Below, piece by piece: positions 1-7,671 of a stretch of 52,620 nucleotides of DNA. The position numbers and the translations under genes are program-made. Origin of the DNA: Bacteroidota bacterium (GTDB lineage Bacteria > Bacteroidota > Bacteroidia > Palsa-965); the NCBI GenBank assembly GCA_003153435.1, contig PLYR01000034.1, positions 34,144 through 86,763 on the forward strand, given 5' to 3'. Under the pieces are notes generated by a model. The model saw only the letters and a program-made list of their open reading frames with translations, searched no databases and had not been told where the DNA came from. Positions within the stretch are counted from its first letter, which is position 1. Every line of letters starts with the position of its first letter.

Positions 1-2429
1 TTGGAGGTTACTGTAAGTGTAACGCCAAAGGTGCCAGGTGTATTATAGCAATGGTTTTCGATTCCGTAAACAGATTGAGAGGCAGCAGGAGAGCCGTCTC
101 CATAATTCCAAGTCCAGTTAGCAATCGTTCCGCCGTTAACAGTAGATGCATCGGTGAAGTTTACGCACCATGGTGTACAGTGAACCAGCGAATCTCCTGT
201 AAAGACTACAACAGGTAAGTAATAAACTGATACGACATGCGTAATGGAATCAACGCATCCGTTATTGGTAGTACTGGTCAAGTGAACCGTATAGGTTCCA
301 GCTGTAGTATAAGTATGTGTAGGGTTCTGGGTAGCACCTGTGCTTCCATCGCCAAAATTCCAGTTCCAGGTGGCAAGTGTGGAAGGCGGGCCAACAGTGG
401 ACCCGTCGGTAAATGTTGTCGGAACATTGACACAGACATTGGTTCCCGTGAAGGAGCTGGTTGGTAAAGCATTGACAACGATTGGAACCGTGATGGTGTT
501 TGTACAACCTCCTGCACCAACACTTGCCAACACAACAGAATACGTTCCGGCAGCGGCATAAGTATGTGTAGGGCTCTGGGCTGTAGAATTTGTTCCGTCA
601 CCAAAAGTCCATGAATAACTGGTTGCATTAATCGTGGTATTATTAAAAGTAGTTGCAGTATGCATACATACAGGTGGTGCTGTAAAGGAAGAGGTGGGGC
701 CTTGGCTTACGACTACGTTTTGTATCACATTTCCTGAACAACCTCCGGCGGTGATAACATTGAGAGTCACTGTATATGTGCCAGCAGCGGCATAAAGGTG
801 GGTAGGGTCTTGAGAAGTAGCTGAGGTTCCGTCTCCAAAATCCCATGAATAAGTTGGTACAACGGTGTTAGTCAGGAAAACACTTGCTGTACCTACACAT
901 ACGGCTTGCGCAGTAAAGGTAGGAGCAGGAGGACCTGTCACGGTTACATTAATGATCGTATCATGGGTACAAGGCGGCCAGGTAATAGTTAGATGGACCG
1001 GGTAGGTTCCTGCCGTAGTATAGGCATGCGTTGGGTTTTGAGTGGTAGCCGTTGTTCCATCTCCAAAATCCCATGCCCAGGCAGTAATTCCTCCGGCCGG
1101 AAGTGAATGGTCCGTAAATTGCATTGGCACGCCGGCACAAACAGTAGTAGCATTGAAAAGCGCTGTTGGAGCCGTTGGATTTCCGGTAATAGTAATATTG
1201 AGTGTGGTCGTACATCCACCCATTGCTGACGTCATCGTAACCGAATAAGTACCGGCAACATTAGCAGAAATAATTTGTGCGGTACTGGTTCCAACAATGC
1301 CGGGACCAGTCCAGGTATAAGCGCTTGCACCAGGAGGGGCTGTCAGCGTGATGGTGCTGCTTCCACAAATTGCCGGAGAAGAGGTGACGATTTGAGCAGG
1401 AGCGCAGGAAGCATCAACATAAGCATACCCATAGTGACCGCCTTGAGTACAGTCACGACAAACATAAGTCATGGTGATACACTGACCCACATAAGCTGTA
1501 AGATCTACAAACATAGTAGTCCAAGGTCTGTAATAGATATCTGTTCCAGGTAATAAAGTAAAGCCTGGAAGACCGGGGCCTGCAGTTACTGCATAGGCTC
1601 CGCAGTTAAGTACATTGCCAGCCTGGTCTGTAAGATTTAAAAAGAAATAAGGTTGATCAGAAACAGCATGTCCTGGATCCTCAAGCACCACCGCATAAGC
1701 ATATGTAAAGTTTGTAGTTGTTGCAGAAACCGTAAATGAAGTAGAGAGCTCACCAGCTTCTGCTCCGTTTACTGGACCATTGCCTACCATTGCTGAATGG
1801 GCGCCACCAGCTGGGTAAACCATGTTTAACGGTGCACCTACAATTGGGTCTGGGCCGGGACTGGTAATTGAGGTTTGATTTGTTCCGGGAGACATAACAA
1901 CACCGGCCAGTCCGGCACCACTCACAGCTGTCCCTTCAAATTGATTCCAGGCGGTGAAATCATTGGTTTCATAACCAGGGTTGGTACAGGGTTGTCCACA
2001 TGCCAAGATCCCAGGGTTTACAGTAACAATACCCTTCTGAGAAGCTGAAGCCGCAACACTGTCGGAGAATGTTTTAAAGTCGGGATAAAATGAGAAATAT
2101 TTATTTTTCCTCAGTTCGAAATAAGCATTTATGTTAACAGGGTTAATGACACCAATTCGTGCTTTCATGAAAAAATCAACCTGATCTTTATAGATTTTTT
2201 TCTGCTGAATGAGATATTTTTGAAAAGCATCGAACTCCACATCGTCTATCCCAAGTCTTTTTTGAAGATCCTTCTGAAAAGCATTATGGTCATAGCTACT
2301 CCAAAGAGCTTCAGAATTATAAACCTGTCCTTTTGCTATTGCAGTCTGTGCGTGAATTTTGGAGTTCAAAAACACACATAGAGTGGTGACCAACATGGTT
2401 ACCGAAAAAACGCGAGGAAAAAATTTCAT
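1..2429 (-). CDS. Giant exported PKD-repeat protein (5' part only; C-terminus lies beyond the window)
   Basis: The frame is open from an ATG at 2429 to the window edge, about 809 codons. Residues 1-28 form a signal peptide (basic start, hydrophobic core, ending near IHAQ). Residues about 130-320 resemble a lectin/CUB-like module around a Cys-rich stretch (YVCRDC). An Ig-like segment follows at about 325-400. Then five PKD repeats of about 80 residues carry the WDFGDGT-type core near residues 453, 530, 608, 691 and 775. PKD arrays of this kind are typical of Bacteroidota cell-surface adhesins or enzymes exported by type IX secretion, and I infer a C-terminal sorting domain beyond the edge. No catalytic domain is visible in the part present. 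The repeats are visible at DNA level too (for example near 303-327 and 561-585). Surface location is inferred and the function is unknown. Confidence 0.88.
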   Translation of the reverse strand, partial: MKFFPRVFSVTMLVTTLCVFLNSKIHAQTAIAKGQVYNSEALWSSYDHNAFQKDLQKRLGIDDVEFDAFQKYLIQQKKIYKDQVDFFMKARIGVINPVNINAYFELRKNKYFSFYPDFKTFSDSVAASASQKGIVTVNPGILACGQPCTNPGYETNDFTAWNQFEGTAVSGAGLAGVVMSPGTNQTSITSPGPDPIVGAPLNMVYPAGGAHSAMVGNGPVNGAEAGELSTSFTVSATTTNFTYAYAVVLEDPGHAVSDQPYFFLNLTDQAGNVLNCGAYAVTAGPGLPGFTLLPGTDIYYRPWTTMFVDLTAYVGQCITMTYVCRDCTQGGHYGYAYVDASCAPAQIVTSSPAICGSSTITLTAPPGASAYTWTGPGIVGTSTAQIISANVAGTYSVTMTSAMGGCTTTLNITITGNPTAPTALFNATTVCAGVPMQFTDHSLPAGGITAWAWDFGDGTTATTQNPTHAYTTAGTYPVHLTITWPPCTHDTIINVTVTGPPAPTFTAQAVCVGTASVFLTNTVVPTYSWDFGDGTSATSQDPTHLYAAAGTYTVTLNVITAGGCSGNVIQNVVVSQGPTSSFTAPPVCMHTATTFNNTTINATSYSWTFGDGTNSTAQSPTHTYAAAGTYSVVLASVGAGGCTNTITVPIVVNALPTSSFTGTNVCVNVPTTFTDGSTVGPPSTLATWNWNFGDGSTGATQNPTHTYTTAGTYTVHLTSTTNNGCVDSITHVVSVYYLPVVVFTGDSLVHCTPWCVNFTDASTVNGGTIANWTWNYGDGSPAASQSVYGIENHCYNTPGTFGVTLTVTS

Positions 2430-2600
2430 GGGGATTATATTAGTAGTGTGATATCAATAATGAGATTTTTTGAGTTCGTTGGTATACTAAAATTGAGTGT
2501 TTGTAGATGGAAATCTAAGCTCAATGTACTCCAAGAAAATTGAATCCGCAAGTATTTAGGGATATTTATTCTGCCATTAATGGAACTTTCGATAGAAAAG

Positions 2601-2711
2601 TGCTAAAAACAAGCCTTTTTCGACGAAAATCCAGAGAATTAAAGAGCGGCCTAAAGTCCTGGCAGACATGATTCTATCGGACGTTCGGTAAATATATTTG
2701 CTAAAAACAAG
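2601..2711. repeat. 13-bp direct repeat pair between the PKD gene and the XRE gene
   Basis: The sequence TGCTAAAAACAAG occurs at 2601-2613 and again at 2699-2711, where it overlaps the stop codon of the XRE gene. The rest of 2430-2700 is AT-rich and shows no gene, no TAnnTTTG promoter on the minus strand and no strong hairpin. The pair could be chance or the trace of a small duplication or excision. Confidence 0.35.
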
Positions 2712-3099
2712 AGAACCTCTCTAAGGCAACAGACTTCCAATGTTTGAGAGAATTAATTCTTAAAATAGAGTCAATTGGTTGATGTCGAGCAGATTGACTA
2801 AAATTTCTTCCAAAACGTAACTTAGATAACCTCTTTAATTTGCTGCCTGCCCTTAAATTTCGTCGATGAGAAGACAATTTCCTTGTCAAAAGTGTCAGCA
2901 ATTCGGGACCTAAGGATTCTTGAAGCAATTCCCGGATATCAACATTCAGTACATCGGCAATTTTCCGTAGGACTGAAATCTTTGGTTGAGTTTTGTTGTT
3001 GCAGTAATTCTTTGTGACCACATAACTTTTCCCAATTCTCTCTGCTAACCACGCTTGTGATCTGCCCTGAAGTTTCAATATTTCTTTGATGCGGTTCAT
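2701..3099 (-). CDS. XRE-family helix-turn-helix regulator with an unusual basic C-terminal tail
   Basis: Residues 1-59 form a compact Cro/C1-type HTH that starts MNRIKEIL, has the recognition region SYVVTKNYCNNKTQP and ends at IRELL. I chose the ATG at 3099 rather than the upstream start at 3120 because the second copy in this window, at 22459, begins with the same MNRIKEIL. About 40 of the first 59 residues are identical between the two by my count. Such proteins are normally about 70 residues. This one continues for a further 70 or so residues rich in Lys, Arg and Ser with no recognisable fold, which could be a real extension, a frameshifted end or loss of the original stop. Targets are unknown. 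It stands alone between unrelated genes. Confidence 0.75.
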   Translation of the reverse strand: MNRIKEILKLQGRSQAWLAERIGKSYVVTKNYCNNKTQPKISVLRKIADVLNVDIRELLQESLGPELLTLLTRKLSSHRRNLRAGSKLKRLSKLRFGRNFSQSARHQPIDSILRINSLKHWKSVALERFSCF

Positions 3100-3292
3100 T
3101 ACCAAATAGATTACTAGCATTTGTAATTAAACTCACTGGACTTCCTTTTTTAGGTTAATTATTAATTCACTTATGAAGTTAGTGAGAAAAGGCAGAAAAA
3201 GCAAGGACAAATGTCAGGCTTTTGATGATCTTAATTTGGAACCGGCCTTGTTCGAGTATGCTTAATGAGTTCCTTCAGAAAGGCTAAGATTG

Positions 3293-3300
3293 TATCTTTG
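3293..3300 (+). promoter_or_regulatory. Promoter -7 element (TATCTTTG) for the polysaccharide deacetylase gene
   Basis: TATCTTTG matches the Bacteroidota -7 consensus TAnnTTTG exactly. The -33 TTTG element is not clear (TTCC at the expected distance). A transcript would start near 3305, downstream of the earlier possible start codon at 3265 and just before the ATG at 3316, so the site decides the start codon. Confidence 0.6.
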
Positions 3301-3315
3301 GGGCTCAATCTTCCA

Positions 3316-4206
3316 ATGCAAAAAAATCTGCTCTTGAAAACCAGTACCAATCCTTTATATGTTCTTGTTCTGTTCTGGCTAAATTTCAGTCAGATGGCAA
3401 ATTCGCAAAACATTGTGACTATGCTTAGTCGGAAACAAGTGGAAAACAAGAATATCTTGGAGATGCTCTATAAGGATAGTGCTTATGTACAAAAGAAAAG
3501 GCTTGTTAATACGCTTTTTGCTCATACTTCTCCAGGCCAGTGGGGAGAATTTGTGAAAGGGGTAGATGAAGAACTCGTAACACAAAAAAAGATAATAGCC
3601 TTCACGTTCGATGCCTGTGGAAATAAATCCAACAAGTATAATAATGAACTCATTGATTATCTCCGGAAAGAAAAAATTCCCGCTACCCTCTTTGTCAGTG
3701 GTGCCTGGATCGATGATAATTACAATACTTTTCTTGAGCTCTCGAGAGACACTTTGTTCGAAATCGAAAACCACGGTTTAAATCATCAACCTTGTTCCGT
3801 GAATGGAGAAAGTGAGTATGGAATTAAAGGAACTCCAAATGTGCCTGATGCTTTTGACGAAATTGAGGCGAACGAACGGAAAATAGAACTCCTTACCGGA
3901 AGAAGACCCCTTTTCTACAGATCGGCAACTGCTTTTACAGATGAGGCTTGCGCTAGAATTGCAAAACTCCTTAATGTGACCATTGTCAGCTTCGATATTC
4001 TTTCCGGAGATGCTATGCCGTTTGCGCCGGCCCAGTCTATCGTGAATAACGTAATCAAAAATGCTAAACCAGGTGCAATCGTAATTATGCATTTCAATCA
4101 CCCCGAGTGGTTTGCATGTGATGCAATGATGGGGATTATTCCTTCTTTTCGAAAGAAAGGGTATACTTTCACAAGACTCAAGGACTATCCATTAAAGAGC
4201 AGGTAA
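3316..4206 (+). CDS. Exported polysaccharide deacetylase-family (NodB/CE4) protein
   Basis: This 296-residue protein has an N-terminal signal peptide (hydrophobic core at about 14-25, ending near ANS) followed by a NodB-type domain from about residue 93. Family motif 1 appears as TFDAC (97-101): the catalytic-base Asp is present (D99) but the usual metal Asp is replaced by Ala, a variant known in part of the family. The metal-binding His pair is H153 and H157 (HGLNH), and the late His is H259 (IMHFNH). CE4 enzymes remove N- or O-acetyl groups from glycans such as peptidoglycan or chitin-like polymers. The substrate cannot be told here. The ATG at 3316 is preferred over 3265 because it gives a clean signal peptide and lies after the promoter. 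Confidence 0.85.
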   Translation: MQKNLLLKTSTNPLYVLVLFWLNFSQMANSQNIVTMLSRKQVENKNILEMLYKDSAYVQKKRLVNTLFAHTSPGQWGEFVKGVDEELVTQKKIIAFTFDACGNKSNKYNNELIDYLRKEKIPATLFVSGAWIDDNYNTFLELSRDTLFEIENHGLNHQPCSVNGESEYGIKGTPNVPDAFDEIEANERKIELLTGRRPLFYRSATAFTDEACARIAKLLNVTIVSFDILSGDAMPFAPAQSIVNNVIKNAKPGAIVIMHFNHPEWFACDAMMGIIPSFRKKGYTFTRLKDYPLKSR

Positions 4207-4222
4207 ATCTATCTCCGAAAGC

Positions 4223-4654
4223 TTAGCTGCTTCCATAAGAAAGAGTGTGGTTGACTGAATGGATCAATTCCTCTATGCCAAACGGTTTAGGAAGAAAATG
4301 ATAACCTTCCAGTTTATACCCACCTTCTCTTAACTCCTGTGGATCTATTGCAGAAATAATTATAACAGGTACCTGCTTTTCAGATTCAAAACGGGCTTGA
4401 ATGAGATGAAGGAATTCAGGCCCTGAAACATACGGCATCATGAGGTCCAATATGATCAGATCAGGCCTGTTTTTTTTAAAATGATCCAGGGCTTCACCTC
4501 CATCCGCAGCCGTGATTACCTGAAAGCCGGCTTTAATGAGTTGCCTTTCTATTGAATACCGCATCAGGTCATCATCATCTGCAATTAAAATTTTTTTCCT
4601 TGGTAAGGAAGATGATTTAATTTCTTGAGTTTCCTCGAGGGCTTCACTTTTCAT
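4223..4654 (-). CDS. Single-domain response regulator (CheY-like receiver)
   Basis: The 143-residue protein is one receiver domain with a short N-terminal tail of about 20 residues. The acidic pocket is D26-D28, the phospho-acceptor is D70 in LDLMMP, the switch residue is S101 and the conserved Lys is K123 in LPKPF. There is no output domain, so it must act by protein contact or as a phosphorelay intermediate. No histidine kinase lies nearby. It ends 16 bases from the deacetylase gene, which is convergent, and its upstream region is the long intergenic stretch it shares with thrA. Partner and process are unknown. Confidence 0.9.
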   Translation of the reverse strand: MKSEALEETQEIKSSSLPRKKILIADDDDLMRYSIERQLIKAGFQVITAADGGEALDHFKKNRPDLIILDLMMPYVSGPEFLHLIQARFESEKQVPVIIISAIDPQELREGGYKLEGYHFLPKPFGIEELIHSVNHTLSYGSS

Positions 4655-4952
4655 GAGTACGAAATCAAAGTATATGGAATGAATGCATTTAAAATGAAAT
4701 ATACTAACAGGTCTGAAAGTTCGGATTTTATCCCAGTTATTACCAAATAAATGCTTTATGTTTTGTATAAGAAAAAATAACTTGGCGTAGATTTCTTGAT
4801 CTATTCTGATAGACTCATTTGGTTCGTATGATTGAGGTTTGGTTAATATAGACTAATGAAAATCAATCAACTATAGAAATTATCTTCCAATTCTGAAGCT
4901 GATGATTGATGAGGATAGAAGAAAACTGGATTTTCTGATATAAACTTATGTA
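4655..4952. other. Gene-free stretch upstream of the thr promoter
   Basis: This AT-rich spacer lies between the divergent response-regulator and thr transcription units. I see no open reading frame with coding character, no tRNA and no strong inverted repeat. Near 4666-4674 there is only an imperfect -7 element for the response regulator, CAAAGTATA on the plus strand, with a three-base instead of a two-base spacer. Confidence 0.5.
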
Positions 4953-4960
4953 TACATTTG
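4953..4960 (+). promoter_or_regulatory. Promoter -7 element (TACATTTG) of the thr operon
   Basis: TACATTTG is an exact TAnnTTTG match. A weak -33 element (TTTT at 4931-4934) lies 18 bases upstream. Transcription would begin near 4965, giving a leader RNA of about 240 bases before thrA. That is far longer than the 15-60 bases seen at the other promoters in this window and is consistent with an attenuator. Confidence 0.6.
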
Positions 4961-4980
4961 TAACCTAATAATAGCTTAAG

Positions 4981-5053
4981 TGGAACCTATAGCATCTCAT
5001 ATCTTTTATTCTCGGCAGATTGACATCATGTCAATCTGTGGGATGCTGTTCCA
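4981..5053 (+). promoter_or_regulatory. Extended RNA stem covering the start of the thr leader peptide
   Basis: Three nested inverted repeats are exact. TGGAAC (4981-4986) pairs with GTTCCA (5048-5053), AGCATC (4991-4996) with GATGCT (5042-5047), and CAGATTGACA (5016-5025) with TGTCAATCTG (5029-5038) around the three-base loop TCA. The two outer helices abut on the 3' side and are separated by four bases on the 5' side. The leader-peptide ATG at 5028 sits at the loop of the inner hairpin, and the in-frame ATG at 5043 lies in the outer 3' strand. The structure could control translation of the leader or shield the RNA 5' end; I infer this from sequence alone. Confidence 0.7.
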
Positions 5054-5108
5054 TATAATTTCCACAACAACGATTACCTCCGGTGCTACCCTTTGGGTTA
5101 CGCGCTAA
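5028..5108 (+). CDS. thrL: thr operon leader peptide (ThrL-like, Thr/Ile-rich)
   Basis: This small frame of 26 codons runs from ATG 5028 to TAA 5106-5108. It contains ISTTTITSGATLWVT, with six Thr and four Ile codons overall, and strongly resembles the ISTTITTTITITT core of the Escherichia coli thr leader. It lies just upstream of thrA and is followed by hairpins, as expected for ribosome-mediated attenuation by charged tRNA-Thr and tRNA-Ile. The start is uncertain: ATG 5043 (21 codons) is in frame, and GTG 4980 could give 42 codons. Thr codons are ACA, ACA, ACG, ACC, ACC and ACG. The symbol is given by functional analogy, not by proven homology to the enteric peptide. Confidence 0.72.
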   Translation: MSICGMLFHIISTTTITSGATLWVTR

Positions 5109-5169
5109 TATTACCCCAAACTTTCGGCTTCTTGCCATCCTGAGCAAAATTTCAAATTTTATCTCAGGA
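5092..5169 (+). terminator. Candidate thr attenuator hairpins
   Basis: After the Thr codons, TTTGGG (5092-5097) can pair with CCCAAA (5115-5120) across the leader stop codon. Further on, TCCTGAG (5138-5144) pairs with CTCAGGA (5163-5169), and the AT-rich interior AAAATTT/AAATTTT can extend the helix. The second hairpin ends 34 bases before thrA. The tract after it (CTTACTGTTTCATTTT) is only moderately T-rich, so it is a weaker terminator than the others reported here. A ribosome stalled on the Thr codons would block the first hairpin. How that affects the second hairpin is not clear from inspection. Confidence 0.5.
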
Positions 5170-5203
5170 CTTACTGTTTCATTTTGAATAAATACTAAAC
5201 ATT

Positions 5204-7654
5204 ATGCAAGTACTCAAATTCGGAGGAAGCTCCGTTGCTTCTGCAGAGAATATCAGAAAAAGCATGGATATAATTAAGAAGGCACTTAATCAGAAAGCTA
5301 CCATTGTAGTTGTTTCAGCCTTCGGAGGGATGACAGATCTTCTTGTCGAAACATCCAGGCAGGCTGAAGCAGGGGATGAAAACTATCTGAGCAAACTCCA
5401 TCTCATCGAAAAGCAACACCTGCAAGTTATAAAGGACTTGATTCCACTCAACGCGCAAAGTGCTGTGCTGAGTCTCGTGAAGAGGAAATGTAATGAACTC
5501 GAAAAAATTTGTGAAGGAGTCTTTATTTTGCAAGAACTTTCCGTAAGGACACTCGACCATATTGTAGGGTTCGGAGAACTCCTTTCCTCCCTCATCATCT
5601 CTGCAACCTTACACTCCAGGCATGAGGAACATCGATGGCTGGATTCAAGGGAACTCATTAAGACTGATTCCAACTATGGATTGGCATCTGTTGATTTTGC
5701 GAATTCAAACCACCTAATCTGTGAAGCAATAAATCAAGATGGCCAGAAACTATTCCTTCTTCCTGGATATATCGCCTCGAATGAAAATGGCACACCGACT
5801 ACTTTAGGCAGAGGAGGATCAGACTACACTGCAGCAATCCTGGCCTCTGCTCTGAATGCTGACGTGCTTGAAATCTGGACTGATGTGAGCGGGTTGATGA
5901 CTGCGGACCCTCGTTTGGTTAACCATGCGAAAGCAATTCCGCACATTTCCTATAAGGAAGCAATGGAACTATCCTACTTTGGAGCAAAGGTTATTTATCC
6001 CCCAACGATCCAACCGGTTATGAACAAAGGTATTCCCATCAGGATCCGGAACACTTTTGCCCCGGACGAAATAGGAACCCTGATCGAAAGCGATGTTCCT
6101 GGAAACCGCGATTCCGTGAGAGGACTCAGCAGCATAAGTCATCTGGCTCTTTTAAGCCTTGAAGGCAGCGGAATGGTTGGAATCCCGGGATCTTCGAACC
6201 GCCTTTTCGAAGCACTCTCCAGAGAAAAAATCAATGTCATATTTATTACCCAAAGCTCGTCTGAGTATTCCATCTGTGTGGCTATTGATGAGCGTGAGGC
6301 GCATCTCGCTAAACAGAAAGTAAATGAAGCATTCCGGCATGAAATTCAGTCGGGGCTGCTGGAACCCTTAATCTCGGAATCAGGTTTATCGATGATAGCC
6401 TTAGTGGGTGATCGAATGAAGAATCATCCGGGGATTGCCGGCCGGATGTTCAGTGCGCTTGGAAGAAATGGAGTTAATATCAGAGCCATTGCCCAGGGAT
6501 CATCGGAGAAAAACATATCGGCGGTGGTTCGGACTGCAGATTTGAAAAAGGCTCTCAATATTCTTCATGAAGAATTCTTTGAAACATCATTTAAACAAAT
6601 TAATCTGTTTATTGTGGGTGCTGGTAATGTAGGTAGCCGGCTTATTGAACAGGTGAAGAGCCAACAGGAACATTTGCGTACAAACTTTAAACTGGAGTTG
6701 AAGATAAGGGGAATCGCCAATAGCCGGACCATGATCCTTTCTGAAGGGGGCCTCTGTCTTGAAAACTGGGTGGATTTGTTAGGAGGGGGAGAGCCAGCGA
6801 ATATGAACAGGCTGCTGTCTTTCATCGGAGAAAGAAATTTGCGCAATTCTGTATTTATTGATGTTACAGCCAATGAAGTAGTCGCTGGTCTATACCCGGC
6901 ACTACTCAAACAAAGTATTTCGGTAGTTGCCTGCAATAAAATAGCATGTTCGTCGGCATTCAGTAACTACCAAACCCTGAAAGCCCTTGCCTCTGAGTTC
7001 AACACCTCTTTTCTTTTTGAAACCAATGTAGGCGCAAGCCTTCCCATTATCGGAACCTTGAACGACCTTATCAGGAGTGGAGATACTGTGGTGAGGATAG
7101 AGGCAGTTCTTTCCGGAACGCTCAACTATGTTTTCAATTATTATGATGGCTCCTCATCCTTTGCCGGAATAGTACGGCAAGCTCAGGAGGAAGGGTACAC
7201 CGAGCCTGATCCTCGTACCGACCTGAGTGGAATTGATGTCATGAGAAAAATTCTTATCCTGGCAAGAGAAGCCGGACATGTCCTAGAGATGGATGACTTA
7301 GTGAACAGGCCTTTTTTACCCAGTGCCTGCATGGAAGGGGATGTCGCCAACTTTTACCGGGAACTGGAAAATAACGAAGCTCATTTCTATAAGCTGTTTC
7401 AGGAGGCATCCCTTGTTGGATGTAAACTTAAATTCGTTGCAACTCTTACCAATGGCAAAGCCGAGGTTGGCCTGCAGCACGTTTCTCAGGAAAGAGACCT
7501 GTTCCACCTGTATGGAAAAGATAATGTGGTGGTATTTTATACAGCAAGGTACAAAGAACAACCCCTCGTCATTAAAGGTGCTGGTGCTGGTGCAGAAATC
7601 ACCGCTTCCGGAATATTTGCTGATGTCATCCGTGCCGCGCGCATTGGTGTTTAA
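5204..7654 (+). CDS. thrA: Bifunctional aspartokinase / homoserine dehydrogenase
   Basis: This 816-residue fusion catalyses the first and third steps from aspartate to threonine: phosphorylation of aspartate and NAD(P)H reduction of aspartate semialdehyde to homoserine. The aspartokinase domain begins with KFGGSS (residues 5-10) and carries TTLGRGGSDYTAA near residue 205. Two ACT-type regulatory segments follow at about 310-455, the usual site of threonine feedback. The dehydrogenase half begins with the dinucleotide-binding IVGAGNVGS at about 468 and carries the substrate motif EPDPRTDLSGIDVMRK. Length and order match ThrA/MetL fusions; I call thrA because thrB and thrC follow directly. The gene sits behind the leader peptide and attenuator. 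Confidence 0.97.
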   Translation: MQVLKFGGSSVASAENIRKSMDIIKKALNQKATIVVVSAFGGMTDLLVETSRQAEAGDENYLSKLHLIEKQHLQVIKDLIPLNAQSAVLSLVKRKCNELEKICEGVFILQELSVRTLDHIVGFGELLSSLIISATLHSRHEEHRWLDSRELIKTDSNYGLASVDFANSNHLICEAINQDGQKLFLLPGYIASNENGTPTTLGRGGSDYTAAILASALNADVLEIWTDVSGLMTADPRLVNHAKAIPHISYKEAMELSYFGAKVIYPPTIQPVMNKGIPIRIRNTFAPDEIGTLIESDVPGNRDSVRGLSSISHLALLSLEGSGMVGIPGSSNRLFEALSREKINVIFITQSSSEYSICVAIDEREAHLAKQKVNEAFRHEIQSGLLEPLISESGLSMIALVGDRMKNHPGIAGRMFSALGRNGVNIRAIAQGSSEKNISAVVRTADLKKALNILHEEFFETSFKQINLFIVGAGNVGSRLIEQVKSQQEHLRTNFKLELKIRGIANSRTMILSEGGLCLENWVDLLGGGEPANMNRLLSFIGERNLRNSVFIDVTANEVVAGLYPALLKQSISVVACNKIACSSAFSNYQTLKALASEFNTSFLFETNVGASLPIIGTLNDLIRSGDTVVRIEAVLSGTLNYVFNYYDGSSSFAGIVRQAQEEGYTEPDPRTDLSGIDVMRKILILAREAGHVLEMDDLVNRPFLPSACMEGDVANFYRELENNEAHFYKLFQEASLVGCKLKFVATLTNGKAEVGLQHVSQERDLFHLYGKDNVVVFYTARYKEQPLVIKGAGAGAEITASGIFADVIRAARIGV

Positions 7655-7671
7655 CTTTTATAAACTAAATC

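Noticed and set aside
1-1100. Regular DNA repeats that might suggest a CRISPR array
   Set aside because: The period of about 240 bases, the degenerate copies and the in-frame PKD translation show coding repeats.
237-1553. Several short frames on both strands within 237-1553
   Set aside because: They overlap the single long open minus-strand frame of the PKD-repeat protein, which has consistent domain structure; the short ones show no family signature.
2939-3136. 65-codon minus-strand frame overlapping the XRE gene
   Set aside because: It is in another frame of the HTH coding region, whose frame is fixed by close similarity to the second copy at 22459.
3316-4206. Inactive deacetylase because TFDDG reads TFDAC
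   Set aside because: The catalytic Asp and metal His pair are kept and this variant recurs in the family, so inactivity is not supported.
4981-5169. A metabolite riboswitch upstream of thrA
   Set aside because: I see no match to a known lysine or other riboswitch core; the Thr-rich peptide explains the region better. A novel aptamer cannot be excluded.
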